From Candidatus Krumholzibacteriota bacterium (GTDB lineage Bacteria > Krumholzibacteriota > Krumholzibacteriia > JACNKJ01): DNA of 64,000 nt. How positions within the stretch are numbered: the stretch's first letter is position 1; each line of letters opens with the position of its first letter. The stretch covers positions 1-64,000 of the forward strand of contig JAFGBK010000116.1 in assembly GCA_016933175.1 (NCBI GenBank), given 5' to 3'. Below the pieces are notes generated by a model that worked only from the letters and a program-made list of their open reading frames with translations, searched no databases and was not told the origin of the DNA. The position numbers and the translations under genes were made by a program. Positions 17,409 through 27,250 of the stretch are shown here, in pieces.

Positions 17409-20089
17409 GGCGCACCCCCCGACTCGAAGCGCACACCCAGCTCGATCCGTCGCGGCGGGAAATAGCGGAACGGATTCATGAGAGCATACTTGTCCCCCTC
17501 GGGATTGCGCGAGTAGTAAGGGCTCCCCGTGGTCGGGTAGACGTCGCCGTTGAAGAAGCGCGTGTCGAAGACGTTGAAGACGCGCAGGAACAGCAGCGAG
17601 CGCACGCCGCCGATGAACAGGCCGCGCTCGGCGCGGAAGTCCAGGCTCAGGCTGGCAGGCTTGCGACCGGAGTTGGCGTCCAGGCCGTAGCCGAAGCCGG
17701 ACTCCAGGACGGGCGTGTAGGGCTGGCCGCTGGCGGCCCGCATCACGACGCTCGCGCTGTTCACCCCGGGCGTGCCCAGCGCGACGGTCACGTTCAGGGA
17801 GTGGCGCTGGTCCCAGTTGAAGGGAATCACGCGCGGGCGCGGATCCTCGCCGTTCTCCGCCCGCACCGCCGTCTCGCGCGGATCGCTGGCGTTGCCCAGG
17901 GCCCGCTGCCAGGTGTAGTCCAGGCCGACGCTCGCCGGGCCGATGCGGCGGTGGTCCAGGGAGACCGTGGCGCCGAAGACGTTGCCGAAGTCGACGTTGG
18001 TCAGCCGGGCGTACTCGGCGCCGTTGTAGGTCGAGACGAACTCGACGCCCAGCAGGTCGCGGATGTCCTTGTAGAACGCCGTGATCTCGAAGCCGAGGTC
18101 CTCGTTGAGCACCTGGCGGTAGCCCACCTCGTACTGGATCGTCTTCTCCGGCTCCACGTCCGGGTTGCCCATGACGCCGTAGCTGATCCCCTGGGCCTGC
18201 AGGTTTGCCAGCACGGAGTAGTCGGCGTTGCTGAACATGTCGCGGATGGCGGGGAACTGGCGGAAATGGCCGTAGGCGAAGTGGATGGCGGCCTTGTCCT
18301 CGATCGGGTAGGCGATGCCCAGGCGCGGGGAGAGCGCGGTCTTCACGGTGGTCCGCACGGGCGGCGGCGACGGCGCGCCGGCGATGGCGTTGGCGGGATT
18401 GGCCAGGTCGCCGGGCAGATACGCGCGGGCGTCGAAGTAGTCCAGCCGGAACCCGGCGCGCACGATGAGGTCGCTCCATTCGAGCTGATTCTGGCAGAAG
18501 CCCGCGCCGATGACCGGGTGGTAGGTGCGCAGTCCGGGGAAGTCCGGCGGCTCGTCGACGTGCCGGATCAGCACTTCCTCGTTGGAATCGGGGTCGATGA
18601 CGAAGGAGAGGTAGCCGGGGGTGCCGAAGGTGACGCGCGCCATCTGCAGCTCGCCGCCGAACTTGATCTGGTCCTCCGGGGTCACCTGGCTGACGAAGGC
18701 AGCCTTGGCCATGAAGGTGTTGGTCTTCTGGCGGTAGCGCGTGAAGCTGACCCCTTCGATCACGGCGCCGTCCTCGTAGTTCACGTAGCCGGTCGCCGGA
18801 CCCGCCTGGTCGTAGCCGGGGTCGTAGACATCCTCGTAGTAGTGATCCCGGTAATCGAAGTAGTTCTGACGAACGCTGAGATCGAAGTAACTCTTGCTCC
18901 CCAGGGTGTGAGTCCAGTCGGCGCCGTGCGAGACCGCCAGGGTCCGCTGCTTGGAGAGACCGTCGGGATTGAAGCGAAACGCGAAGTCCCCCCGCCGTCC
19001 CCGGCTGTAGTTCGCGATTGCCTGGTAGCTGATCTTGTCGCTGGCCAGACTGCGATTGCTGAGCTTGAAGAGGCCGCCCCATTCCCGGTTGTAGGCGAGC
19101 GGCACTTCCTCCCCGTCCCCGCTCTTGCTGTGCTGGCCGGTCTGATAGTCCAGCGTGTCCGTGGGGACGAAGCGCCGTTCGCCGATGACGTAATCGTCGA
19201 AGTAGGAGTAGTGACCGCTCACCAGGAACACCGTGTCGGGGACCGGCAGCGGCCCGCTGGCCGAGGCCTGGCCATAGCGGATCGCCGCGGGGCGGACCGA
19301 ATCGGAGGTCCGGCGCAGGTCACCGCGACCCGGGAAGACGAAGCCGCCGGCGTAGGCCTCCGCGTTCCAGTCGAACTCCCGGCCGCCCTCCTTGAGGACG
19401 GCGTTGACAACCCCGCTCATCGCCTGGCCGTACTCCGCGTCGAACGTGCCGCTGATCACCTGCACTTCCTGGAGCAGGGAGCGGTCGACGTTGATGCTGG
19501 TGGAGTTGTCGAAGACGTTGTTCACGCTCACGCCGTCCACCTGATACTGGACCTCGCCCTCGCGCCCGCCGCGGAAGTGCCCCTCGACGACGCCCGCCTG
19601 CAGGTTGACCACGTCGTCGAGGTTCTGAACGGGAAGGGCCGCGATCTCCTCGCGGGACAGCGTCGCCTTGGAACTGGTCAGGTCCAGCTCCACGGGCGGG
19701 CGCGCCGCCGTCACGACCACCTCGGCCATGACCAGGTCTTCCGGCGCGAGCACGATGTCGAGCCGCGAGGTCTCGTCGGCGGAGACGGAGACCGCCCGCA
19801 GGCGCAGGTCCTGGTAACCCAGACGCTTCACCGTCACCTCGTGCAGCCCGGGCGGCACGTTGAGGATGGTGAAGCGGCCCTCGCTGTCCGAGTAGGCGCC
19901 AAGGGCGGTGCCGGCGACGATGACCGTGGCGGCGACGATGGGCTCGCCCTGGTCGTCGCGCACCTGTCCCGCGAGCTTGCCCGTCGTGCCCCCCCGCGCC
20001 GGAGCGACGAGGCTCCCGAGCAGGCAGGCAACGAGCAGGCCCGCAGCCAAGCTCGTGACTGGAGCCTCCTTGCGAATCACGATCGCCAT
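17405..20089 (-). CDS. TonB-dependent receptor with carboxypeptidase-regulatory-like N-terminal domain
   Basis: 894 residues from ATG 20089 (site AAGGGGG). Signal peptide ends APARG. Residues ~37-120 form a CarboxypepD_reg-like domain (GKLAGQVRDDQGEPIVAATV, YSDSEGRFTILNVPPGLHEV), as in SusC-type receptors. The plug follows (EEIAALPVQNLDDVVNLQAG, YQVDGVSVNNVFDN, GTFDAEYGQAMSGVVNAVLK). The rest is a long barrel ending in FRYFPPRRIELGVRFESGGAP. Length is typical. Within the glucanase operon it probably imports beta-1,2-gluco-oligosaccharides across the outer membrane, energised by the ExbB/ExbD/TonB set at 39-41.7 kb. It is SusC-like rather than a siderophore receptor because of the N-terminal domain and context. 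Confidence 0.88.
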   Translation of the reverse strand: MAIVIRKEAPVTSLAAGLLVACLLGSLVAPARGGTTGKLAGQVRDDQGEPIVAATVIVAGTALGAYSDSEGRFTILNVPPGLHEVTVKRLGYQDLRLRAVSVSADETSRLDIVLAPEDLVMAEVVVTAARPPVELDLTSSKATLSREEIAALPVQNLDDVVNLQAGVVEGHFRGGREGEVQYQVDGVSVNNVFDNSTSINVDRSLLQEVQVISGTFDAEYGQAMSGVVNAVLKEGGREFDWNAEAYAGGFVFPGRGDLRRTSDSVRPAAIRYGQASASGPLPVPDTVFLVSGHYSYFDDYVIGERRFVPTDTLDYQTGQHSKSGDGEEVPLAYNREWGGLFKLSNRSLASDKISYQAIANYSRGRRGDFAFRFNPDGLSKQRTLAVSHGADWTHTLGSKSYFDLSVRQNYFDYRDHYYEDVYDPGYDQAGPATGYVNYEDGAVIEGVSFTRYRQKTNTFMAKAAFVSQVTPEDQIKFGGELQMARVTFGTPGYLSFVIDPDSNEEVLIRHVDEPPDFPGLRTYHPVIGAGFCQNQLEWSDLIVRAGFRLDYFDARAYLPGDLANPANAIAGAPSPPPVRTTVKTALSPRLGIAYPIEDKAAIHFAYGHFRQFPAIRDMFSNADYSVLANLQAQGISYGVMGNPDVEPEKTIQYEVGYRQVLNEDLGFEITAFYKDIRDLLGVEFVSTYNGAEYARLTNVDFGNVFGATVSLDHRRIGPASVGLDYTWQRALGNASDPRETAVRAENGEDPRPRVIPFNWDQRHSLNVTVALGTPGVNSASVVMRAASGQPYTPVLESGFGYGLDANSGRKPASLSLDFRAERGLFIGGVRSLLFLRVFNVFDTRFFNGDVYPTTGSPYYSRNPEGDKYALMNPFRYFPPRRIELGVRFESGGAP

Positions 20090-20144
20090 TCCCCCTTCGC
20101 CTCGTGATCACGCTTGCGCGCGAGATATCCGGTCACCGCGGACC

Positions 20145-22037
20145 TCATCGGAGCAGCACCGTCTTGCCCGTCAGCGCGGCCCGCGTCTTGCCGGTGCCGG
20201 GATCCTCGACGGTGATCCGATACATGTAGACGCCGGCGCTCTGGCCCTTCAGATCCAGGAGCTCGCGATGGACGCCGAGTCCGCGCAGGCCCAGCCGCTT
20301 GCTCTGCACCAGACGCCCCAGCACGTCGAAGACCTCGAGGGTCACGTCGCCGTACTCGGGCATCTGGAAGCGGACGGACGGCTGCGGCGAGGGGTTCGGA
20401 TAGCCGGGGAGCAGCAGGAAGCCCGACCCGCTGTCGGCCCAGTCGCCGCCCCCGTCGTCCACGCCGGTGCCCTTGGCGATCTCGGCCCAGGTGGCGCAGC
20501 AGTTGCCTTCGTACTGGCGGAACCACCAGGTGCGGGTGCCGTAGCTGAACGTGTAGGGCGTGAACGAGTCCCCGTCCAGCAGGTTGATCCCGAAGAAGAC
20601 GATCCGGTCGCCCAGGCCGGGCGGGTAGCCCAGCGCCGTGAGATCGACGGACAGCTCGGCCGTGTAGCCGGTGTCAGGCGTCGTGCCGAGCGTGTCCACG
20701 CTGGTACCGGCCTTCAGGTCGACGGCCACCTCGGCGTCCCCGATGGAGACCATCCCCACCAGGTAATCCCGCGGCACGGCGGCGCCGTCCTCGCCGACCT
20801 GGAAGGAGAGCCGCCGGCCAAGCAGCTGGTGGTCAGGCCCGGTGGAGACGCGGTCGTTGAAGTTCACCATGAAGCCGTCCCAGCGATCGAAGACCGGGTG
20901 GTACTGGACGACGATGTCGTTGACGTCGAAGCCGAAGTACATCTTGTCGCCGTTGACGAAGATCTTGACGTTGGCGTCCCCGGGATCGACGACGAAGGCC
21001 TGGCTGCCGTTGACCTCGGGCTGGTACTGGCCGGCGCGGTAGGGGCCGACGCCGGGATAGGTCATGCGCAGCGCGTCGTCGCCGTAGCGGATGTCGAAGC
21101 TGTAGACGCCCGGATCGTCCCAGACGTCCTCGTCCAGCACGCCGTCGATGACCGGCTCCGCGTTCAGCACGGGCAGGACCAGCTCGGATTCCAGCAGCGG
21201 CGCCTCGTCGGCCACGGTCACGTCGGGCCGCGCGTAGATGCGCACCTCGTTGAACCAGTCGTCGTAGCCCCAGGGGCACTGCCACCAGACTCGGTTGTAG
21301 CTCAGCTGGAGAGCGTCGAGGGGCCACAGCCAATCGCAGTCGTAGACCGAGATGTTCCACTCGATGATGTCCCCCTCGGGCTGCGTGACGTCGTAGCCCA
21401 TGACCGTCAGGTCGAAGCGCATCTCCACCGTGTAGCCCGTGTCGAGCACGCCATCGTCGTTGGAGAGGCCGTCGACGATGGTCACCGCGTCCCAGGCGGC
21501 GATCTGCTCGGGCGTGCGCGGCGTGCCGGGCGGCCATTCCGCCCAGCGTCCGATGAAGGCCGGTTCCTGGCCCGGCGGCGGCGTTTCCAACTGCAGGGGG
21601 TACCACCACGCGTAGAAGTACTCGGTCATCGGCTTGGGGAAGTTGGGATCGGCGTGGTCCTTGATCGACATCAGGAAGCCGTCGTGACGGTTGAAGTCGC
21701 GGGAGCCGCCGACCGAGGCGTCCGCCACTTCGGCGCCCAGGTAGAGCTGGTTGTCGTAGACGAGGAAGCGCAGCGTGGCCTCGGTGGGATCGCTGGGCGT
21801 GTCGCCGCCCTCCACCTTCCAGCCGCTGCCCGGGATCCCGGCGTTCTCCGCCCAGCGCAGCACGCGAACCTCGGCCAGGGCCCAGTCCGCCTCGTCGAGC
21901 ACTCCGTCGAGCTGGATGGGGCCGGACGCCTGCTTCGCCCAGATCGCGTCCTCGCGGATCGTCACCTGACCCGCGGCTGGCAGGGCCAGAACCCCGAGCA
22001 GCGCTGCCAGCGTCAGCGCGCGGATCGATGTTCTCAT
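20145..22037 (-). CDS. Secreted protein with two CBM9-like domains and FlgD-like sorting domain
   Basis: 630 residues from ATG 22037 (site GGGGAGA). Signal peptide of ~23 residues (RALTLAALLGVLALPAAG). Two CBM9/DOMON-like beta-sandwich domains are clear from their shared opening: PIQLDGVLDEADWALAEV (~40) and PVIDGVLDEDVWDDPGVYSF (~293). Both continue with LYLGAEVADASV- or MYFGFDVNDIVV-type strands and Trp-rich ends. The last ~85 residues are a sorting-like domain (PGYPNPSPQPSVRF, LEVFDVLGRLVQS, AGVYMYRITV). It is one base downstream of the LacI-type gene. The likely role is a surface glycan-binding protein that concentrates beta-1,2-glucan for the GH144 and receptor. No catalytic motif is seen. 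Confidence 0.82.
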   Translation of the reverse strand: MRTSIRALTLAALLGVLALPAAGQVTIREDAIWAKQASGPIQLDGVLDEADWALAEVRVLRWAENAGIPGSGWKVEGGDTPSDPTEATLRFLVYDNQLYLGAEVADASVGGSRDFNRHDGFLMSIKDHADPNFPKPMTEYFYAWWYPLQLETPPPGQEPAFIGRWAEWPPGTPRTPEQIAAWDAVTIVDGLSNDDGVLDTGYTVEMRFDLTVMGYDVTQPEGDIIEWNISVYDCDWLWPLDALQLSYNRVWWQCPWGYDDWFNEVRIYARPDVTVADEAPLLESELVLPVLNAEPVIDGVLDEDVWDDPGVYSFDIRYGDDALRMTYPGVGPYRAGQYQPEVNGSQAFVVDPGDANVKIFVNGDKMYFGFDVNDIVVQYHPVFDRWDGFMVNFNDRVSTGPDHQLLGRRLSFQVGEDGAAVPRDYLVGMVSIGDAEVAVDLKAGTSVDTLGTTPDTGYTAELSVDLTALGYPPGLGDRIVFFGINLLDGDSFTPYTFSYGTRTWWFRQYEGNCCATWAEIAKGTGVDDGGGDWADSGSGFLLLPGYPNPSPQPSVRFQMPEYGDVTLEVFDVLGRLVQSKRLGLRGLGVHRELLDLKGQSAGVYMYRITVEDPGTGKTRAALTGKTVLLR

Positions 22038-22038
22038 C

Positions 22039-23136
22039 TCAGTCTCCCCTCGCTTCAGGGTCCGAGTCACGTGCTGTGCCCCCGGGCATCGATCCCGGAG
22101 ATTCCTTCCGTCGGGAATAGTCCGTGGAATAGCCGGCCAGGCTGGCGCCGCAGGACTCCCGCACGACGAGCGTGGCGGGAAGCACCTCCTCCACGGCGCC
22201 CTCCGCCTCGCCCCCGGAAAGGATGGCGAGCAGCCGCCGCAGCGCGCGCTGGCCAAGCTGATTGGCCTCCACGCGCACCGTCGTCAGGGGGGGGTGGATG
22301 TAGCGCGCGATGGCGACGTCGTCGAAACCCACCACCGCGATGTCCTCGGGCACCTTGAGGCCGGCGCCGCCGAAGGCGCTGATGAGCGCGATCGCCATCA
22401 TGTCGTTGCAGGCGAACACCGCCGTGGGCCGCCGCCGGCTCCCGAGGATCTCGGCGGCGGCGCGATAGCCGGACGGCTCCAGGAAATCGCCCTGGAACTC
22501 CCGCGAGGCCCCGAGATCGCGGTCCGCCGCCGCCAGCGCATGGCGATAGCCGCGCAGGCGTTCCTCGGCGTCGATGTTGCCGGCGGGACCCTTCAGGATG
22601 GCGATGTCCTCGTGGCCCAGCCGCAGCAGATGGTTCACGGCCTCGCGCGCGCCCAGGAAGTTGCCGATTCGCAGCGAGGCGGTGCCCTTGACGATCCGCC
22701 GGGGATTGATGAGCACGAGCGGCATGCGCCCCTGGATACGATCGACGGATTCCGCGAGCCCGTTGTCCGAGGCCATGAAGATGAGGCCGTCGATGCGGCC
22801 CTGCATGGACTTGGCCGCCGTCATCACCTCGTCGTGATCGGCGTGCGAGCTGGAGACGAGGATCTGGTACCGGGACTCGCGCGCGGCCTGATCGATGCCG
22901 CGGATCACCTCCGAGAAGAACTCCCCGTGCAGATCGGGCAGCAGGACGCCGATCACGTGCGTTTGGTTGGTGGTCAGGGAGCGCGCGGCCTCGTTGGGCC
23001 AGTAGTCCAGCTCGGCCGCCGCCGTCCAGACGCGCCTGGCGGTCTCCTCGCTGACCCTGGCCTTCTTGTTCAGGACCCGCGAAACGGTGGCGATGGAGAC
23101 GCTTGCGGCCTCGGCGACGTCACGAATGGTGGCCAC
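22039..23136 (-). CDS. LacI-family transcriptional regulator of the glucan locus
   Basis: 365 residues from GTG 23136, which has a GAGG site 7 bases upstream and opens directly into the LacI helix-turn-helix (ATIRDVAEAASVSIATVSRVLNKK). Upstream in-frame ATG codons would add 60 non-conserved residues. The HTH covers residues 1-55 including the hinge (YWPNEAARSLTTNQTHVIGV). The rest is a sugar-binding periplasmic-like core (LLPDLHGEFFSEVIRG, PTAVFACNDMMAIALISA, VPEDIAVVGFDDVAIARYIHPPLTTVR). It heads the 11.7-kb operon and is divergent from the GH94 gene. An almost perfect 14-bp palindrome at 23193 in its promoter region suggests self-control. The effector is presumably a sophoro-oligosaccharide or related product (inference). 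Confidence 0.9.
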   Translation of the reverse strand: MATIRDVAEAASVSIATVSRVLNKKARVSEETARRVWTAAAELDYWPNEAARSLTTNQTHVIGVLLPDLHGEFFSEVIRGIDQAARESRYQILVSSSHADHDEVMTAAKSMQGRIDGLIFMASDNGLAESVDRIQGRMPLVLINPRRIVKGTASLRIGNFLGAREAVNHLLRLGHEDIAILKGPAGNIDAEERLRGYRHALAAADRDLGASREFQGDFLEPSGYRAAAEILGSRRRPTAVFACNDMMAIALISAFGGAGLKVPEDIAVVGFDDVAIARYIHPPLTTVRVEANQLGQRALRRLLAILSGGEAEGAVEEVLPATLVVRESCGASLAGYSTDYSRRKESPGSMPGGTARDSDPEARGD

Positions 23137-23192
23137 GGCAATCCTCGCTGCAGGACGGTCGGCTGCGACGTTATCAATCCTGCGAAGTTCCT

Positions 23193-23206
23193 TGTAAACG
23201 GTTACA
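23193..23206. promoter_or_regulatory. Candidate LacI-family operator, site 1
   Basis: TGTAAACGGTTACA is a palindrome with a central CG and one mismatched pair, the form expected for LacI-family operators. It lies 57 bases before the repressor's GTG, in the 277-base divergent region shared with the GH94 gene. A TTGACT box read on the minus strand (23221-23226) lies just upstream, so a bound repressor would cover the -10 area. Sites 36217-36230 and 37371-37384 each match it at 12 of 14 positions. Confidence 0.7.
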
Positions 23207-23331
23207 TAATCTGGTAAAAAAGTCAACACTTCAGTGCGGAGACACGCGCGGCTCGGCTCGCTGAGAGAGCCGGCGGCGGCGGTCAGGAAGCCGCCCCGCC
23301 GCGGCAGGGGGCGCATCTCCGCGCGGGAGGG

Positions 23332-23386
23332 TTGACAGTGGCCGCTCCGTAGTAGAGTCTTAAGATCTTTGAAGCTTTAAACTTAG
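23332..23386 (+). promoter_or_regulatory. Candidate promoter and second palindrome before the GH94 gene
   Basis: TTGACA (23332-23337) is the only consensus -35 here; TAGAGT (23353-23358) would give a short 15-base spacer, so the pairing is uncertain. Downstream, between about 23370 and 23381, TTGAAGCTTTAA is a near-palindrome centred on GC, and AAGATCTT lies just before it. These AT-rich palindromes in GC-rich DNA may be further regulator sites. Confidence 0.35.
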
Positions 23387-23413
23387 GCCAGCAGGGAGAT
23401 CGAGGCGAGGTCG

Positions 23414-26400
23414 ATGGCAGAAGTGGAACAGAGGGACCTGCCGCGCTCGCAGGAGCTTCCCGCCGCGCGTATACTCTCGAACGGGCGCTATACGGCCTGC
23501 CTAACTGCAAGCGGGACGGGTTTTTCCCGCCTGGGCAGCGATGCCCTCACTGATCGGCACGGCGAGCGGTGGGACCAGCGCGGGGGCCTCCAGTTGCTGC
23601 TGCGTGACAGGGAGCGCCGGCGGATCTGGCCGGCGGGCATCGGCGAAGGCGGTCCTGAAAACGATTACATGGGGACCTGGACCGCGGGCAGCGCGCGTCT
23701 GAGCGGCCGCCAGGAGGATTGGGGCACGGAGCTGGAGGTCTGCGTCCACCCGGAGCTCGACTGCGAGCTGCGCCGGATCCGGATCACGAACCACGGCGAC
23801 CGGCCCCGGCGCCTGGAGGTGACCGCCTACCTGGAGCCCGTCGTCCTCCCGGCGGAGGCCCACGAGGCCCACCCGGCCTTCTCCAAGCTCTTCCTGCAGA
23901 CCGAGTGGAACGAGGCGGCCAGGGCCCTGGTGGTCCGGCGGCGGCGCCGCGATCCCGAGGATGATCCGCCGCCCCTGGTCCTGGCCATGCCGGGCCCAGC
24001 ACCGGTGGTCTGCGAGAGCGACCGCAGCCGGCTGCTGCCTCGCGCCGCGAGCGTGGAGGAGGCGCGCGTCGCCCCCGCCCTAGCCGTGCTCACGGGTCGG
24101 ACCGGAAGCGTGCTCGACCCCGCCCTGTGCCTCCGCCGCGAGCTGGCGCTCGCGGGCGGGGAAGGCGCGGAGGTTCTCGTCGTCCTCGGCGCCGCTCGCG
24201 ACGAGGGAGCCTTGCGCGCGCTGCTCGAGCAGGCCGCCGCCCCGGGCGGCTTCGATAGCATGCTCGAGGGGGCGAGAACCTCCCAGCTCCACATCCTGGC
24301 GGAGCTGGGATTGAGCGGCGAGGAGGCCGCCTATCTCGAGCTGCTCGCGGCCGGCCTGCTGCTGAACCACCCCGCCCTCTGGCTGCCTCCCGCCGCCGCC
24401 GTAAGGCCGGCGACACGGAGCGAGCTCCAGGCGCACCTGGGGCTCGGCCCCGACCGCCTGTTCGTGCTGGCGGATGAGCGCCGGCTGGCCGCCCGGGACC
24501 TCGCTCTCCTCCGCCAGGGGCAGCTCTACTGGCAGGCGCTCGCCTTACCGCTGGATCTCGTCATCGTCGAGGACGGCGTCGGCGAAGCGGAGGAGCGCCG
24601 CGGGAGCGACGGCTTCCGGCGCCTGAAGCGCGATCGGTGTTCCGAGGCGGATCTGCTGGCCCTGGCGGCCGCCGCGCGCTTCTCGCCCGCGGATCGGCTG
24701 CCCCCGCTGATTCCTGTCCGGCACCGGCGCCCGGCCTGGCAGCCGCCCGCGCCCGCCGCGGCGGGAGCGGCCGAGGAGCAGGCGGGCCCGCGCTTCTTCA
24801 ACGGATACGGCGGATTCAGCGACGACGGGCGGGAATACGTCATCCGCCTCGCTCACCGCGACGGCCGCCTGCGCCTGCCACCGCGGCCGTGGATCAACGT
24901 GATCGCCAACGAGACCTTCGGCTTCCTGGTCAGCGAGACGGGGGCCGGTGCGACCTGGCGGGGCAACAGCCGCGAGCACCGCCTCACCCCCTGGTTCAAC
25001 GATCCGATCCTCGATCCCCACGGCGAGGCCTTCTACCTGCGGGACGAGGACACCGGCGGCTTCTGGTCCCCGCTGCCGGGCCCCGCCCCCGCCCCCGCGG
25101 ACTACGAGATGCGCCACGGCCTCGGCTACAGCCGCTGCCGCGTGGTCCACGAGGACCTGGCGCAGGAGACGTTGCTGTTCGCGGCGAAGGCCGATCCGGT
25201 GCGCATCGCTCACATCAGGATTCACAACCGGGGCCGGCGCCGCCGACGCCTGACCCTCTGGGCCCACTATCAGCTCTGCCTCGGCAGCCGGATCGGCGAG
25301 GGCAGGCGACACGTCGTCATCGCGGCGGGGGACGTCCCGGGCGATCTGCGCGCCACGCGCCGGGGAGTCGAGTCCCCGATCGCCTTCGCCGCCGCGCGCA
25401 CGGAGGACGCCGGGAGTCACGCGACGGGATCCGGGGACCGCGCCGCCTTCCTCGGGAACGCGATGGACGTCTCGGCGCCCGCCGCCCTCGAGACCGGCCG
25501 CCTGGCGGAGCGCGCGGGTGCCGACCTCGACGCCTGCTTCACCCAGCGGCTGGCCATCGCGCTGGAGCCCGGCGCCGCCGCGGAGGCCTGCTTTCTCCTG
25601 GGCGAGGCGGACAGCGAGGCCGGCGTCGCCGACATCTGCCGCCGCCATGGCAATCCCGACGCCTGGCGCGGCGCCTTCGACGCGGTGCGCGACGCCTGGG
25701 TCGGCCTCTGCGATCGCCTGCAGGTGAGCACGCCGGCGCCGGAGCTCGACATCATGGTCAACGCCTGGCTGCCCTACCAGACCCTCGGCTGCCGCATCCT
25801 GGGCCGCAGCGCGCTCTATCAATCGGGCGGCGCCTTCGGCTTTCGCGATCAGCTCCAGGACGCGGGGGCGATGCTCCTGCACGACCCGCGGCTGAGCCGG
25901 CGCCAGATCCTGCTCCACGCCGCCCACCAGTTCGCGGCCGGCGACGTCATGCACTGGTGGCACCCCCGGACCGACGTGGGCCTGCGCACGCGCTTCGCCG
26001 ACGACCTGCTCTGGCTGCCCCTCGCGACCGCCGAGTACGTGGCCGCCACGGGCGACGACGCGCTGCTCGCGGAGTCCGTGGACTTCCTGCGCGCGCGACC
26101 CCTGGCGCCGGGCGAGGACGAGGCCCTGCTCCCGATCGCCCGCGCCGGGCGGCCCGCCAGCCTCTACGCGCACTGCTGCCGCGCCATCGACCGCTCCCTG
26201 GTGACCGGCGCCCGGGGGCTGCCGCTCTTCGGTGGCGGCGACTGGAACGACGGCATGAACCGGGTCGGTCGCGAAGGGCGCGGGGAGAGCGTCTGGATGG
26301 GCTTCTTCCTGGTCGCGGTGATCGACGCCTTCCTGCCCAGCGTCGCGGCGCAGGGCGACGAGGAGCGGCGACGACGCTACCAGCGGCACCGCGACGCGCT

Positions 26401-27250
26401 GGTCGCGGCACTGGAGGAGGCGGGCTGGGACGGCGACTGGTACCGGCGCGGCTACTATGACGACGGCACGCCGCTCGGCTCGCGCGAGAGCGATGAGTGC
26501 CGGATCGACGTCCTCGCTCAGGCCTGGTCCGTGATTTCCGGCGCCGCCGCACCCGAGCGCGCCGCGCGCGCCGTGGCCGCCGCCGAGGAGCATCTGATAT
26601 CCGAGCGCGAAGGGCTGATCCGTCTCCTGACGCCTCCCTTCGACACCGGCGCGCAGGACCCCGGCTACATCAAGGGCTACGTCCCCGGCGTAAGGGAGAA
26701 CGGCGGCCAGTACACCCATGCCGCCCTCTGGCTGGTGCGCGCCCTCGCCGGCCTGGGCCGGCGGGATCGCGTCGCGCGCCTGCTGGCGCTCATCAACCCC
26801 ATCAACCACGGCGCCACGCCCGAGGCGGCGGATCGCTACCAGGTGGAGCCCTATGTCGTGGCCGCCGACATCTACGGCGTCCCGCCCCATGTGGGGCGCG
26901 GCGGCTGGACCTGGTACACGGGCGCCGCGGGCTGGCTGCTGCGCGTCGCCGTGGAGTCCCTGCTGGGCCTGCAGGTCGCCGGCGGCCGGACGCTGTGCCT
27001 GACGCCCTGCGTTCCGGACGAGTGGCCGGCGTTCGAGATCCGCTATCGCCCCGCGGCGGATGCCGGGGGCACGCTCTACCGCATCCAGGTCGCCAATCCC
27101 CACCGCTGCGCCGAAGCGGTCGTCGCTTGCCTCGTGGATGGCCAGCCCTTGGCCACCGCGCCCGGGCAGTGCCGTGTTCCCCTGGTCCGGGACCGTCGCG
27201 AGCATGTCGTGACGATCACGCTGGGCCCCCGCCCGGAAGGAGCGCGGTGA
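23414..27250 (+). CDS. GH94 phosphorylase, probable 1,2-beta-oligoglucan (sophoro-oligosaccharide) phosphorylase
   Basis: 1278 residues from ATG 23414 (site GAGGCGAGG). No signal peptide or membrane helix, so cytoplasmic. The order matches the GH94 half of cyclic beta-1,2-glucan synthases without the GT84 half: an N-terminal sandwich (~15-330, GFSRLGSDALTDRHGERW), a second sandwich from ~462 (GYGGFSDDGREYVI, NETFGFLVSETGAGATW, NSREHRLTPWFNDPI), an (alpha/alpha)6 domain from ~770 (SGGAFGFRDQLQDAGAML, HWWHPRTDVGLRTRFADD), the acid motif GGGDWNDGMNRVG near 942 and the phosphate-site motif GGWTWYTGAAGW near 1163. Known SOGPs are about 1100 residues, so this one is longer. It would release alpha-glucose 1-phosphate from imported sophoro-oligosaccharides. 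The GH1 gene overlaps its stop (GTGA). Confidence 0.82.
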   Translation: MAEVEQRDLPRSQELPAARILSNGRYTACLTASGTGFSRLGSDALTDRHGERWDQRGGLQLLLRDRERRRIWPAGIGEGGPENDYMGTWTAGSARLSGRQEDWGTELEVCVHPELDCELRRIRITNHGDRPRRLEVTAYLEPVVLPAEAHEAHPAFSKLFLQTEWNEAARALVVRRRRRDPEDDPPPLVLAMPGPAPVVCESDRSRLLPRAASVEEARVAPALAVLTGRTGSVLDPALCLRRELALAGGEGAEVLVVLGAARDEGALRALLEQAAAPGGFDSMLEGARTSQLHILAELGLSGEEAAYLELLAAGLLLNHPALWLPPAAAVRPATRSELQAHLGLGPDRLFVLADERRLAARDLALLRQGQLYWQALALPLDLVIVEDGVGEAEERRGSDGFRRLKRDRCSEADLLALAAAARFSPADRLPPLIPVRHRRPAWQPPAPAAAGAAEEQAGPRFFNGYGGFSDDGREYVIRLAHRDGRLRLPPRPWINVIANETFGFLVSETGAGATWRGNSREHRLTPWFNDPILDPHGEAFYLRDEDTGGFWSPLPGPAPAPADYEMRHGLGYSRCRVVHEDLAQETLLFAAKADPVRIAHIRIHNRGRRRRRLTLWAHYQLCLGSRIGEGRRHVVIAAGDVPGDLRATRRGVESPIAFAAARTEDAGSHATGSGDRAAFLGNAMDVSAPAALETGRLAERAGADLDACFTQRLAIALEPGAAAEACFLLGEADSEAGVADICRRHGNPDAWRGAFDAVRDAWVGLCDRLQVSTPAPELDIMVNAWLPYQTLGCRILGRSALYQSGGAFGFRDQLQDAGAMLLHDPRLSRRQILLHAAHQFAAGDVMHWWHPRTDVGLRTRFADDLLWLPLATAEYVAATGDDALLAESVDFLRARPLAPGEDEALLPIARAGRPASLYAHCCRAIDRSLVTGARGLPLFGGGDWNDGMNRVGREGRGESVWMGFFLVAVIDAFLPSVAAQGDEERRRRYQRHRDALVAALEEAGWDGDWYRRGYYDDGTPLGSRESDECRIDVLAQAWSVISGAAAPERAARAVAAAEEHLISEREGLIRLLTPPFDTGAQDPGYIKGYVPGVRENGGQYTHAALWLVRALAGLGRRDRVARLLALINPINHGATPEAADRYQVEPYVVAADIYGVPPHVGRGGWTWYTGAAGWLLRVAVESLLGLQVAGGRTLCLTPCVPDEWPAFEIRYRPAADAGGTLYRIQVANPHRCAEAVVACLVDGQPLATAPGQCRVPLVRDRREHVVTITLGPRPEGAR

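Noticed and set aside
23137..23316. 60-residue N-terminal extension of the LacI-type protein
   Set aside because: LacI proteins begin at the helix-turn-helix, and GTG 23136 has a ribosome site; the extension would also cover the operator.
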